Of a DNA stretch of 64,000 nucleotides, positions 8,585 through 17,415 are shown in pieces; the first letter of the stretch is position 1; each line of letters begins with the position of its first letter. This stretch comes from CALMFG01 sp963666035 (GTDB lineage Bacteria; Bacillota; Clostridia; Christensenellales; CALMFG01), in assembly GCA_963666035.2 (NCBI GenBank), contig CAXXJI010000006.1, forward strand, positions 247,320-311,319, read 5' to 3'. A program made the translations under genes and the position numbers. The notes under the pieces are model-generated. The model was not told the origin of the DNA and did no database searches. It was given only the letters and a program-made list of their open reading frames with translations.

Positions 8585-9904
8585 ATGGGAAATAATGATA
8601 TTATCGTAGCAAAATTCGGCGGTTCTTCGCTGGCAAATGCTGAGCAGCTGAAGAAAGTGAAAGAGATTGTTCTTCTGGACGAACGGCGAAAATATGTGGT
8701 GCCTTCTGCGCCGGGCAAGCAGCACAGCGGGGACAACAAGATCACCGATCTGCTTTATGCGGTTAAAAAACAGGCGATGGACGGCGAGAAAATCGACAGC
8801 ACATTTGCCGAAATCCGCGAGCGTTTTATCAGCATGCAAAACGATCTGGGACTGGATTTTAATATTGAAAAACATCTGGATATCGTGGAAAGCGATATAA
8901 TCAACGGCGCTTCATTGGATTATACCGCGTCTCGCGGGGAGTACTTGAACGGTCTGATTCTGGCGGCTTACCTTGGCTATGAGTTTGTGGATGCGGCGGA
9001 TGTGATTTTCTTTGATACGCACGGCCGACTGGATTTGGGGAAGACCGAATCAATGATGTCGGGCAGGCTGAAGCATAGTGATCGTGCGGTGATTCCGGGC
9101 TTTTACGGTTCATCATATGACGGCGATGTAAAAACCTTCTCCCGCGGCGGATCGGATATCACGGGTGCCATTGTGGCAAGAGCGGTATCGGCCTCGGTCT
9201 ACGAAAACTGGACGGATGTATCGGGCTTTATGATGGCCGATCCACGGATTGTGAAAAACCCTAAAACCATTGAACGCATTACCTATCGTGAGCTGCGTGA
9301 GCTTTCCTATATGGGGGCTTCCGTTTTGCATGAGGATGCAGTTTTTCCGGTATCCGAAGTGCATATCCCTATCAACATTAAAAACACCAATGAACCCGCG
9401 CACCCGGGGACGCTGATCGTCTCCAAGGTTGGCGAGGATAAGGACAGTGTTATCACGGGGATTGCGGGTAAGCGTAATTTTACCGTTATAGCAATTGAAA
9501 AGAACAAGATGAATGCGGAAGTCGGATTCGGACGTAAGGTGCTGGAAGCCTTGGAGGAAAACGACGTCAGCTTTGAACATATGCCTTCCGGTATTGATAC
9601 GCTGTCGTTGGTCATTGCGGATGAGTGTATTGATGGCAAGCTGAAAAAAGTGAAGGATGATATTTATAAGGTCTGCAAACCGGACGTCATTGAAGAGTTC
9701 TCCAACATGGCGCTGATCGCCGTGGTGGGCCGCGGGATGCGTCATCAAGTCGGCACAGCGGCCAGAATCTTCAGTGCGCTTTCCAAAGCCAAAGTCAATG
9801 TGCGGATGATTGACCAGGGCAGCAGTGAGATCAATATCATCATCGGGGTGGAGAATGACGATTTTAACACCGCTATGATTTCGATATATAACGAGTTTAA
9901 TTAG
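8585..9904 (+). CDS. Aspartate kinase
   Basis: Phosphorylates aspartate, the first step toward lysine, threonine, methionine and diaminopimelate (the last needed for peptidoglycan). 439 residues. The kinase domain opens with VAKFGGSSLAN (catalytic lysine at residue 10). It contains the TASRGEYLNG and FSRGGSDITGA blocks, and the MADPRIVKNP segment that marks aspartokinases. Two ACT-type regulatory regions fill about 300-439, so feedback control by an end-product amino acid is expected, but the effector cannot be read from sequence. Closely follows the DUF1015 gene and probably shares its mRNA. Which isozyme (lysC, thrA or dapG type) is not decidable here. Confidence 0.93.
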   Translation: MGNNDIIVAKFGGSSLANAEQLKKVKEIVLLDERRKYVVPSAPGKQHSGDNKITDLLYAVKKQAMDGEKIDSTFAEIRERFISMQNDLGLDFNIEKHLDIVESDIINGASLDYTASRGEYLNGLILAAYLGYEFVDAADVIFFDTHGRLDLGKTESMMSGRLKHSDRAVIPGFYGSSYDGDVKTFSRGGSDITGAIVARAVSASVYENWTDVSGFMMADPRIVKNPKTIERITYRELRELSYMGASVLHEDAVFPVSEVHIPINIKNTNEPAHPGTLIVSKVGEDKDSVITGIAGKRNFTVIAIEKNKMNAEVGFGRKVLEALEENDVSFEHMPSGIDTLSLVIADECIDGKLKKVKDDIYKVCKPDVIEEFSNMALIAVVGRGMRHQVGTAARIFSALSKAKVNVRMIDQGSSEINIIIGVENDDFNTAMISIYNEFN

Positions 9905-9925
9905 CAGAAAGGCGAAAGACAAAAC

Positions 9926-10876
9926 GTGATACTTTCAGCGATGGGTGCCGTCGGTACCGTATTCTTAATGATTGGCGCGGGACTCATCGTTCATGCCAGA
10001 AAGTGGGCGACGCGGCAGGATGCAACATTGCTCATCAAGATTGTGGTCAACATCGCGGTTCCGGCCAGTGTGATTTACAGCTTTTTGACACGTTTCACGC
10101 GAGAAGAGATTTTGAGCGCGCGGTTTAACCTTTTGGCCGTGCTGTTGGCTTCGGTGATCATCTATCTTCTCTCGGTTGCGGCAGCGAGACTGCTAAAAAT
10201 AAAAAAAGAGAGACGGGGCTTGTTCTCGGCTCTTTTTGCATTCTCAAATTCTGTTTTTATCGGTTTCCCGCTGGCGATGGCGGTTTTTGGGGAGGACGGC
10301 ATGATTTATGCTGTGCTTTATTTTATGGTCAACACCACCATGTTCTGGACGTTCGGCTACTTCGGCATCCGGCGTGACGCGGCGGTGCGCACCGGAATCA
10401 AGGAAAAAATCACGTTAAGAGATGCATTGTCCAGAGTGTTTAGCGTTCCCTTGATATCGCTATTTGTAGGGTTTGCGCTGATGCTGCTTAACATTCAGCT
10501 GCCCGATTTTTTGCTTAATACCATCGGCTACCTTTCCGGCTTGACCTCGCCGCTGTCCCTTATCTTCACCGGCATCATGCTGGCCGATCTGGGGTTTCCC
10601 GCACTGAAATTTGAATGGGACGTAGTCAAGGTGCTTTTGGGACGGTTGATCATCGCGCCGGGTGTGATGCTGCTGGTCGGCATACTCTTTGGCTTAAACG
10701 GCCTGGGACGGGATGTCTTTGTGGTACAGATGACACTGCCCGTGATGTTGCAGGCGGTGATTTTGTCGGAGTATTACGGTGCAGACGCAGATTTTGCAAC
10801 CAAGGCATTTGCTTGGACCATGGTGCTGTCGTTTGTTACCATGCCGGCGATTGTTCTCTTTGTCAATATGATATAG
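9926..10876 (+). CDS. AEC-family membrane transporter
   Basis: Member of the auxin efflux carrier (AEC) family of secondary transporters; bacterial members export or import organic acids such as malate and malonate. The 316-residue protein is almost entirely hydrophobic, with about ten membrane segments in two halves of five. The typical FSNSVFIGFPLAMAVFG block in the first half and the LPVMLQAVILSEYYGAD block near the end are present. Start is GTG at 9926, after AAAGGCGAAAG. It lies 21 bases after aspartate kinase and 26 before purL, so it is probably co-transcribed. Substrate unknown. Confidence 0.85.
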   Translation: MILSAMGAVGTVFLMIGAGLIVHARKWATRQDATLLIKIVVNIAVPASVIYSFLTRFTREEILSARFNLLAVLLASVIIYLLSVAAARLLKIKKERRGLFSALFAFSNSVFIGFPLAMAVFGEDGMIYAVLYFMVNTTMFWTFGYFGIRRDAAVRTGIKEKITLRDALSRVFSVPLISLFVGFALMLLNIQLPDFLLNTIGYLSGLTSPLSLIFTGIMLADLGFPALKFEWDVVKVLLGRLIIAPGVMLLVGILFGLNGLGRDVFVVQMTLPVMLQAVILSEYYGADADFATKAFAWTMVLSFVTMPAIVLFVNMI

Positions 10877-10902
10877 AATGAATTTATATATAAGGAGTGG
10901 AT

Positions 10903-13900
10903 ATGGCGGTAAAACGGATTTTTGTTAAGAAAAAGAATGGCTTTGATATTGCGGCCAAAGCGATCTTGCACGATCTTCAAGAAAACCTTGGGATCAGCGG
11001 GCTTCTGGATGTGGCGGTACTGATTCGCTACGACGTGGAGGGCATGAGCGAAACCGATTTTGAAAAGGCGGTTGTCAGTATTTTCTCAGAGCCCATGGTG
11101 GACGATGTGTTCTTGGAAAACCATACTGAGACTGGTGTTTGCTTTACCGTGGAGTATCTGCCGGGACAGTATGATCAGCGGGCAGACAGCGCCGCACAAT
11201 GCGTACAGCTGTTGACCATGAAAGTGCGTCCCACGATCGCCGCGGCCACAGTCTATGCGCTGACCGGCGATTTAACCGAAGCGGATATTACAGCGATTCA
11301 AAGCTATATCATTAACCCAGTTGATTCCAGACTGGCGGATGAAGCGAAACGTGAAAACCTTGATATGGATATCCATCCGCCCGAACCGGTGCCGCAGGCA
11401 GACGGATTTTTAGATTTCGATGACAATCAGCTTAAGAAGATGGTGACGGATTTCGGTTTTGCTATGAAATTCGAGGATCTAAAATTGACACAAAGCTATT
11501 TCAAAGAAGAAGGACGCGACCCGTATATCTCGGAATTGCGGGTGATCGACACCTATTGGTCGGACCATTGCCGCCATACTACATTTTTGACCCAGCTGGA
11601 TGAAATCATATTTGGCGAAGGCAAAACCAACGTACGCATTAAAAAGGCATATGATGAATATTTGAGTGCGAGAAAAAGTGTATATATAGGAAGAAAAGAA
11701 AAAGACATATGTCTGATGGATATGGCGACGATCTATGCGAAGTTTGCCAAGAAACAGGGTTTACTGAAAGACCTTGACGAATCGGAGGAAATCAACGCCT
11801 GTTCAATTAAGAAAGACATTACGGTAAGCGGCGAAAAGCATCCGTATCTCATCATGTTCAAAAACGAAACCCATAACCACCCCACCGAGATTGAACCTTT
11901 TGGCGGTGCGGCTACCTGCCTTGGCGGGGCCATCCGCGATCCGCTTTCGGGGCGGGCCTACGTGTATCAAGCCATGCGCGTCACCGGGGCGGGAGACGTG
12001 ACCGAACCATTAAGCAAGGCGCTGGAAAACAAACTGCCTCAGAAGAAGATCACCACTGAAGCGGCGCACGGTTATTCGTCATACGGTAATCAGATTGGTC
12101 TTGCTACCGGATTGGTGGATGAGATCTATCACCCCGGGTATAAAGCCAAGCGCATGGAAATTGGTGCGGTCATTGCCGCGGTACCGGCCGAAAATGTGGT
12201 GCGGGAGCGGCCCGAAAAAGGTGATATCGTGCTGATGCTGGGCGGCAGAACCGGCAGAGACGGCATCGGGGGAGCGACAGGTTCTTCGAAAAGCCATGAT
12301 GATACCTCCATATCCGAATGCGGCGCTGAGGTGCAGAAGGGCAATCCTCTGACCGAGCGTAAATTGCAAAGACTGTTTCGCAATCCGGACTTCTCAAAAC
12401 GCATCAAGCGGTGCAACGACTTTGGGGCGGGTGGTGTCTGTGTGGCCGTGGGCGAGCTGACTGATGGATTGGACATTGATCTGGATGCGGTGCCCAAAAA
12501 ATATGAAGGGCTGAATGGTACCGAGCTTTGCATCAGTGAATCGCAGGAACGTATGGCGGTGGTCATTAACGTAAAGGATTTAAATGCTGTGCTAAAAATG
12601 GCGAAGGATGAGAATCTGGAAGCGGTGAAGATTGCCGATGTGACCGATACAGCGCGGATGCGGATGCGTTGGAACGGCGAAACCATCGTGGATATTTCCC
12701 GTGCGCTTTTGGACACCAACGGCGTCACCCAGCATGCCAGAGCAAAAATTGATTTAGATGAGAACAATTTATATAATGAAGAAACAAAGGAAAATGCGAT
12801 TGAGACACTGAAGAGTTTGCTTTCAGATATTAATATTGCGTCCAAAAAGGGCCTCATCGAGCGGTTTGACAGTACCATCGGCGCGGCCACGGTGAATATG
12901 CCGCTGGGCGGCAACAACCAGCTGACGCCGGTGCAGGCTATGGCGGCAAAAGTGCCGATTGCAGGCGGACTCGCCGACACAGCCACCTTGATGAGTTATG
13001 GATACGACCCATATTTAACCGAGAAAAATCCGTTTATCGGCAGCATCATGGCTGTGGTCTCTTCAGCGGCCAAGCTGGTTGCTTCGGGCGGGGACTTAAA
13101 GGATATATGGCTGACTTTTCAGGAATATTTTGAACGAATGACCGAAGACCCGAAGACCTGGGGAAAACCGACGGCGGCGCTGCTCGGCGCGTTCTACGCG
13201 CAAAAGAATTTGGGCATTGCGGCCATCGGCGGTAAAGATTCCATGAGCGGTACATTCAACGATATCCATGTTCCGCCGACGCTGGTTTCCTTCGCGGTCA
13301 CCACGCAGGAGGCAAAACATATTGTTTCTGGTGAATTTAAGGGAGTTGGTTCAAACGTTTATCGCCTGTCGGTAAAAACGCATGAGGACGGGATCCCCGA
13401 TTTTGACGATCTAAAGAAAAAATATGATGCGCTGAGCATTATGATTAAATCCGGGAAAGTGAAAGCGGCGTATGCGCTGGAGCGGGGCGGTGCAGGCGTG
13501 GCGCTGGCAAAGATGTGTTTTGGTAACGGCATCGGATTTACGTTGGACGAAAGCATTGATAGGGGTAAGCTGTTTAATAAAGCCTATGCGGATATCCTGA
13601 TTGAGACGGACGAGACACTGAATTGGCCGCTGATGGGCAAAACTGGCGGAAACGATTTGTCGTTTGGTGATGAAAGTGTTTCTCTGGACGACTTAAAAGA
13701 AATCTATCTGAAACCGTTGGCTAAGGTGTTTCCGCATACCGCAGGAAACACGCCGGAAGATATCAGCACACCTTTATATCAAGAAAGAAATTGCGGTAAG
13801 GCGACAACCAGTTTTGCCAAACCGCGTGTAATCCTGCCCGTGTTCGCCGGGACCAACTGCGAGTACGATTCGATGAATGCATTCAACGAAGCGGGCGGGC

Positions 13901-14616
13901 AGGCCGAACATATCATCATTAATAATCTTTCACCGAAAGCGATTGAGGACAGTATTGACGCATTGGTGAAGAAAATAGGGAACGCTCAAATCATCATGCT
14001 GCCCGGCGGTTTTTCGGGCGGCGATGAGCCGGACGGCTCGGGCAAATTTATTGCGACTACTTTTAGAAATCCCAAGGTGAAAGACGCGGTGCATGATCTG
14101 CTGTTTAACCGGGATGGGCTGATGCTGGGCATATGCAATGGTTTTCAGGCACTTATCAAGCTGGGACTGCTCACCAAAGGCAAAATAGCCGATATGGAAG
14201 CGGGCGACCCGACATTGACTTTCAACACCATCGGCCGTCATATCTCTCGGCTGGTCACCACGCGCGTGACCTCGGTGAACTCACCCTGGATGAGCTTAAG
14301 CGAACCGGGTGAGATACATACGGTGGCGGTATCCCACGGAGAAGGGCGCTTTGTGGCCAGCGAGGCAGACATAGCGGCTATGATTAAAAACGGCCAGATT
14401 GCCACGCAGTATGTGGGCCCGGACGGTCTGCCCACTATGGACGGGGCGCATAATGTCAATGGTTCGATGTTTGCGGTGGAAGGTGTCTTTTCGGCGGACG
14501 GCCGCGTATTCGGCAAGATGGGTCATAATGAGCGCAGTACAGAGAACACATTTAAGAATGTACCGGGCAACAAGGACAAGTGTTTGTTCCAGGCGGGGAT
14601 TAATTACTATAAATAA
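10903..14616 (+). CDS. purL: Phosphoribosylformylglycinamidine synthase, single chain
   Basis: Fourth step of purine synthesis: converts FGAR, ATP and glutamine to FGAM. The 1237-residue protein is the large form that joins synthetase and glutaminase, here of the clostridial/streptococcal clade rather than the separate PurL-PurQ-PurS of Bacillus. Synthetase signatures include DTYWSDHCRHTTF and FKNETHNHPTEIEPFGGAAT. The C-terminal amidotransferase domain starts near residue 970 and has the nucleophile in GICNGFQ (Cys1078) and the HGEGRF segment with the partner histidine and glutamate. The ATG at 10903 was chosen over a GTG at 10897 because AAGGAG lies correctly in front of it. No other purine-synthesis gene is adjacent and no purine riboswitch was seen upstream. 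Confidence 0.95.
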   Translation: MAVKRIFVKKKNGFDIAAKAILHDLQENLGISGLLDVAVLIRYDVEGMSETDFEKAVVSIFSEPMVDDVFLENHTETGVCFTVEYLPGQYDQRADSAAQCVQLLTMKVRPTIAAATVYALTGDLTEADITAIQSYIINPVDSRLADEAKRENLDMDIHPPEPVPQADGFLDFDDNQLKKMVTDFGFAMKFEDLKLTQSYFKEEGRDPYISELRVIDTYWSDHCRHTTFLTQLDEIIFGEGKTNVRIKKAYDEYLSARKSVYIGRKEKDICLMDMATIYAKFAKKQGLLKDLDESEEINACSIKKDITVSGEKHPYLIMFKNETHNHPTEIEPFGGAATCLGGAIRDPLSGRAYVYQAMRVTGAGDVTEPLSKALENKLPQKKITTEAAHGYSSYGNQIGLATGLVDEIYHPGYKAKRMEIGAVIAAVPAENVVRERPEKGDIVLMLGGRTGRDGIGGATGSSKSHDDTSISECGAEVQKGNPLTERKLQRLFRNPDFSKRIKRCNDFGAGGVCVAVGELTDGLDIDLDAVPKKYEGLNGTELCISESQERMAVVINVKDLNAVLKMAKDENLEAVKIADVTDTARMRMRWNGETIVDISRALLDTNGVTQHARAKIDLDENNLYNEETKENAIETLKSLLSDINIASKKGLIERFDSTIGAATVNMPLGGNNQLTPVQAMAAKVPIAGGLADTATLMSYGYDPYLTEKNPFIGSIMAVVSSAAKLVASGGDLKDIWLTFQEYFERMTEDPKTWGKPTAALLGAFYAQKNLGIAAIGGKDSMSGTFNDIHVPPTLVSFAVTTQEAKHIVSGEFKGVGSNVYRLSVKTHEDGIPDFDDLKKKYDALSIMIKSGKVKAAYALERGGAGVALAKMCFGNGIGFTLDESIDRGKLFNKAYADILIETDETLNWPLMGKTGGNDLSFGDESVSLDDLKEIYLKPLAKVFPHTAGNTPEDISTPLYQERNCGKATTSFAKPRVILPVFAGTNCEYDSMNAFNEAGGQAEHIIINNLSPKAIEDSIDALVKKIGNAQIIMLPGGFSGGDEPDGSGKFIATTFRNPKVKDAVHDLLFNRDGLMLGICNGFQALIKLGLLTKGKIADMEAGDPTLTFNTIGRHISRLVTTRVTSVNSPWMSLSEPGEIHTVAVSHGEGRFVASEADIAAMIKNGQIATQYVGPDGLPTMDGAHNVNGSMFAVEGVFSADGRVFGKMGHNERSTENTFKNVPGNKDKCLFQAGINYYK

Positions 14617-14628
14617 AAAAAGGAAGCC

Positions 14629-15057
14629 ATGAAAGCATTTATCATTAAAATCTACCGTTTCTTTGAACGGTTTATCAAATTCAGTATTGTGGGGCTCATC
14701 AACACAGCCATCTACTTTGCCGTATATTATCTTTTACTCTATTTCAAAGTGCATCACCTCCTCGCCAACACAGCAGGGTATTTTGCGGGGTCGATCAACG
14801 GATACCTTTTGAGCCGATTTTGGGTGTTTAAAGATACCAGCGACGGGTCCAAACAATCGGTGCTGAAATTCTATGTGGTTTACGGCTCGTCCCTGCTGCT
14901 GTCCAACGGTTTAGTTGCGCTTTTTGTCGATGTGATGGGCATCTCGGACAAGATTGCGCCGATACTCACCATCTGCTTTACCACACCATATAACTATTTC
15001 TTGCAGAAGATATGGACCTTTCGTGAAAAGAAACAAGCGGAGGAGATCGACAGCTGA
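14629..15057 (+). CDS. GtrA-like membrane protein
   Basis: Small polytopic protein of the GtrA family, thought to help flip lipid-linked sugars or otherwise act in surface polysaccharide or teichoic acid glycosylation. 142 residues, four membrane segments. Family marks are KFSIVGLINTAIYF near the start, the central GSINGYLLSRFWVF and the closing YNYFLQKIWTF. It starts 12 bases after purL with AAAGGAAG as ribosome-binding site. No glycosyltransferase partner is next to it, so its substrate cannot be inferred. Confidence 0.85.
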   Translation: MKAFIIKIYRFFERFIKFSIVGLINTAIYFAVYYLLLYFKVHHLLANTAGYFAGSINGYLLSRFWVFKDTSDGSKQSVLKFYVVYGSSLLLSNGLVALFVDVMGISDKIAPILTICFTTPYNYFLQKIWTFREKKQAEEIDS

Positions 15058-15091
15058 AGATAGTGCAAATGTATGAAATTGTGGTTTGCTA

Positions 15092-15120
15092 TTGATTTTT
15101 TATGCAAAATATGGTATATA
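15092..15120 (+). promoter_or_regulatory. Promoter of the 56-residue membrane protein gene
   Basis: TTGATT at 15092-15097, 17-base spacer, TATATA at 15115-15120 with TATGG directly before it (extended -10). A short hairpin (TTTAGG/CCTAAA, 15132-15150) lies in the presumed 5' leader. Confidence 0.65.
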
Positions 15121-15169
15121 TTTGGTAAGGCTTTAGGTATTTGGCCTAAAAAATCAGGAGGTATTATTT

Positions 15170-15340
15170 ATGAAATTATCCGCTCCGAAGAAAGTTGTAT
15201 TTTGGATTGCAGTTGCTCTAGCTGCTGTAGCAGTATTGAGCGTACTTATCGGGTTCAGCGTTCCCGTATTGGGCGCAACATGGACTGCGATTGTCGCTTT
15301 TGTTTTGCTTATGCTTGGCAACGTGTTGAAAGGCTTCTAA
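15170..15340 (+). CDS. Small hydrophobic membrane protein, 56 residues
   Basis: Short gene easily missed. It encodes 56 residues beginning MKLSAPKKVVFWIAVALAAV and ending LGNVLKGF. A basic N-terminus is followed by two hydrophobic helices (about 9-31 and 34-53) separated by a glycine/proline turn, so a membrane hairpin is likely. An excellent AGGAGG lies at 15157-15162, and the gene has its own promoter and terminator, which strongly supports expression. I do not recognise a named family and propose no function. It stands alone between gtrA and the S10 operon promoters. Confidence 0.75.
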   Translation: MKLSAPKKVVFWIAVALAAVAVLSVLIGFSVPVLGATWTAIVAFVLLMLGNVLKGF

Positions 15341-15358
15341 AAACCGAACGAAAATGAC

Positions 15359-15387
15359 AAACCCGCGTATTATCGCGGGTTTTTTTG
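15359..15387 (+). terminator. Intrinsic terminator after the 56-residue gene
   Basis: Nine-base-pair stem AAACCCGCG/CGCGGGTTT (15359-15367 and 15374-15382) with a six-base loop and a run of seven T. Confidence 0.9.
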
Positions 15388-15414
15388 TGCCACAAACCGC
15401 AGCCGAAAAGTCGG

Positions 15415-15443
15415 TTGACATGTATGCTTAAGTTCGGTATACT
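15415..15443 (+). promoter_or_regulatory. Upstream promoter P1 of the S10 operon
   Basis: Near-perfect consensus: TTGACA at 15415-15420, 17-base spacer, TATACT at 15438-15443. Its transcript would meet a terminator-like hairpin about 20-40 bases downstream. Confidence 0.8.
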
Positions 15444-15462
15444 GACGAACGGCAGTTCCAGC

Positions 15463-15489
15463 AAAAACCGCTGAAAACAGCGTTTTTTT
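15463..15489 (+). terminator. Terminator-like hairpin between the two S10 promoters
   Basis: CGCTG/CAGCG stem (15469-15473 and 15478-15482) with an AAAA loop, flanked by an A-run upstream and seven T downstream (15483-15489). It lies between P1 and P2, so only P1 transcripts pass through it. It could be an attenuator for P1 or the end of a very short RNA. Confidence 0.65.
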
Positions 15490-15512
15490 GCAAAAAACCA
15501 TAAAAAAAATTC

Positions 15513-15541
15513 TTGCATTGGGGTTATGCTTCATGTATAAT
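15513..15541 (+). promoter_or_regulatory. Downstream promoter P2 of the S10 operon
   Basis: TTGCAT at 15513-15518, 17-base spacer, perfect TATAAT at 15536-15541. Transcription would begin near 15548, giving a leader of about 195 bases before rpsJ. Confidence 0.8.
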
Positions 15542-15547
15542 AAAAAA

Positions 15548-15694
15548 GCTGTGCGGAAAATGTGCAGCAAGGGATGATGCAGAAGGTTACCGGCTCCTTT
15601 TCGGATAACTTTTGCAGACAAGCGTTTTGCCAAAAGAGCAAAGCGGCGGGCCGTAATAACCGCCGTGTCGAAAATTAATGTTCGGCACACACGG
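15548..15694 (+). promoter_or_regulatory. Folded 5' leader of the S10 operon
   Basis: The untranslated stretch before rpsJ folds by eye into consecutive stems: 15548-15554/15562-15568; a 14-bp stem with two single bulges at 15578-15592/15602-15616; CGTTTTGC/GCAAAGCG at 15623-15630/15638-15645; and two mutually exclusive hairpins, GGCGG/CCGCC (15645-15664) and CCGTGTCGAA/TTCG-ACACGG (15663-15694). Autogenous control of S10 operons through such leaders is known in other bacteria (L4 in Escherichia coli); control here is inference. Confidence 0.6.
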
Positions 15695-15741
15695 GAAAGT
15701 GTATAGCGGCTTCGAAAATAACAAGGAGGAAAGTTAGTTTA

Positions 15742-16050
15742 ATGGCTACACAGAAGATTAGAATCAAACTGAAAGCGTACGATCATAACCTGATCGACCA
15801 ATCGGCGCAGCGGATTGTTGAAACAGCCAAGCGCACAGGCGCCAAGGTTTCGGGACCTATCCCGCTGCCGACGCAAAAAGAGATTATCACCATTCTTAGA
15901 GCTCCTCATAAATATAAGGACTCAAGAGAACAGTTCGAGATCAAGACCCACAAACGGCTGATCGACATTTTGGAAGCGACATCGAAAACCACCGATTCGC
16001 TCATGCGTCTGGATCTGCCCGCCGGTGTTGATATCGAGATTAAGCTTTAA
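15742..16050 (+). CDS. rpsJ: 30S ribosomal protein S10
   Basis: S10 is part of the 30S head and, as NusE in other bacteria, also of antitermination complexes. 102 residues, standard length, with the conserved start KIRIKLKAYDHNLIDQSA and the HKRLIDI segment. AAGGAGGAAAG precedes the ATG. First gene of the S10-spc-alpha superoperon and directly downstream of the two-promoter leader. Confidence 0.97.
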   Translation: MATQKIRIKLKAYDHNLIDQSAQRIVETAKRTGAKVSGPIPLPTQKEIITILRAPHKYKDSREQFEIKTHKRLIDILEATSKTTDSLMRLDLPAGVDIEIKL

Positions 16051-16101
16051 GCTTATTTCAGGCTTAACGAACTGACATTGATAGAGGAGTAGATTTAAAT
16101 C

Positions 16102-16734
16102 ATGATAAATGGAATTTTAGGAAAAAAAGTCGGCATGACGCAAGTGTTTAAGGAAGACGGCACGGTGGTACCCGTTTCGGTGATTTCCTGCGGACCTTGT
16201 GTGGTCGTTCAGAAGAAAACCAAAGAGACCGACGGATATGAAGCCTTGAAAATGGGCTATGAAGATATCCGTGAAAGTCTGAAAAATAAGCCGGACCAGG
16301 GCCAGTTCAAAAAAGCAGGTGTTCCGGTAAAACGCCACTTAAAGGAATTTAAGGCGGATGATATCGCGGCGTACGAAGTAGGCCAGGAAGTGAAGGCCGA
16401 CATCTTTTCCGCCGGACAGTTTGTGGACATCACGGGCACATCCAAAGGTAAGGGCTTCCAGGGCGTTATCGCGCGTCACGGACAGCACAGAGGTCCGATG
16501 ACACATGGTTCCCACTATCACAGAGGACCAGGCTCCATGGGAGCATGTGCCGATCCCGGCCGTGTCTTCAAGGGCAAAAACCTGCCGGGTCACGGCGGTG
16601 TTCTGACTTCAACAGTACAGAACGTTGAAGTGGTCAAGGTGGACGCTGAAAATAATATCCTTTTGGTTAAGGGTGCAATACCCGGCGCAAGAGGCGGATA
16701 CTTAACCATCAAGAAGAGTATCAAGAAATCTTAA
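16102..16734 (+). CDS. rplC: 50S ribosomal protein L3
   Basis: Early 50S assembly protein reaching the peptidyl transferase centre. 210 residues. Starts MINGILGKKVGMTQVF, as most bacterial L3 do, and contains the conserved loop (GSHYHRGPGSMGACADPGRV) that approaches the catalytic site. Second gene of the cluster, 51 bases after rpsJ. Confidence 0.97.
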   Translation: MINGILGKKVGMTQVFKEDGTVVPVSVISCGPCVVVQKKTKETDGYEALKMGYEDIRESLKNKPDQGQFKKAGVPVKRHLKEFKADDIAAYEVGQEVKADIFSAGQFVDITGTSKGKGFQGVIARHGQHRGPMTHGSHYHRGPGSMGACADPGRVFKGKNLPGHGGVLTSTVQNVEVVKVDAENNILLVKGAIPGARGGYLTIKKSIKKS

Positions 16735-16791
16735 AAGAAAAACAACAGCCTATAGTGCTTGAACAAGGAACTGGAAAGGAAAATAAGTACA

Positions 16792-17415
16792 ATGCCAAAA
16801 ATTGATGTTTATAAGACTGACGGCACCAAAAGCGGTCAGCTGAATTTAAACGATGATATATTCGGCGTCGAAGTGAACGAAGCGGCGATGCATCAAGTCG
16901 TAGTGGCGCACTTGGCTAACAAACGCCAGGGCACCCAGTCCGCACTCACGCGTGCCGAAGTGCGCGGCGGCGGTATTAAACCCTACAGACAAAAGGGAAC
17001 CGGCCGTGCCCGTGCGGGTACCGCCACATCTCCGGTTTGGAGAAAGGGCGGCGTGGTGTTTGCACCCAAGCCGAGAGATTATTCCAAAGACGTTAACAAG
17101 AAGATGAAGCGCTTAGCGTTGAAATCGGCTTTAAGCGCCAAAGTGAACGATAATAACCTGATCTGTTTGGACGACCTGAAGCTGGACGCCCCCAAGACCA
17201 AGGACTTTATCAAGATTATGGACAACTTGAAAGTGGACTGCAAAACGCTGGTCTGCACCGATGAGAAAATAGAAACGGTGGTTAAGAGCGCAAGAAATAT
17301 CGCGGGCGTCACGCCGACATTCGCGGGTGTGCTTTCGGCCTATGATGTCCTAAATCATGAAAAACTGATTGTGACCAAAGCAGCGGTCAAGAAGATTGAG
17401 GAGGTATTATCATAA
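16792..17415 (+). CDS. rplD: 50S ribosomal protein L4
   Basis: L4 lines the exit tunnel with L22 and in Escherichia coli represses the S10 operon. 207 residues from the ATG at 16792; an in-frame TTG at 16759 would add 11 atypical residues, and GGAAAGGAAAA upstream favours 16792. The exit-tunnel loop pattern KPYRQKGTGRARAGTATSP is present. The stop codon overlaps the rplW start (TAATG), implying coupled translation. Confidence 0.96.
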   Translation: MPKIDVYKTDGTKSGQLNLNDDIFGVEVNEAAMHQVVVAHLANKRQGTQSALTRAEVRGGGIKPYRQKGTGRARAGTATSPVWRKGGVVFAPKPRDYSKDVNKKMKRLALKSALSAKVNDNNLICLDDLKLDAPKTKDFIKIMDNLKVDCKTLVCTDEKIETVVKSARNIAGVTPTFAGVLSAYDVLNHEKLIVTKAAVKKIEEVLS

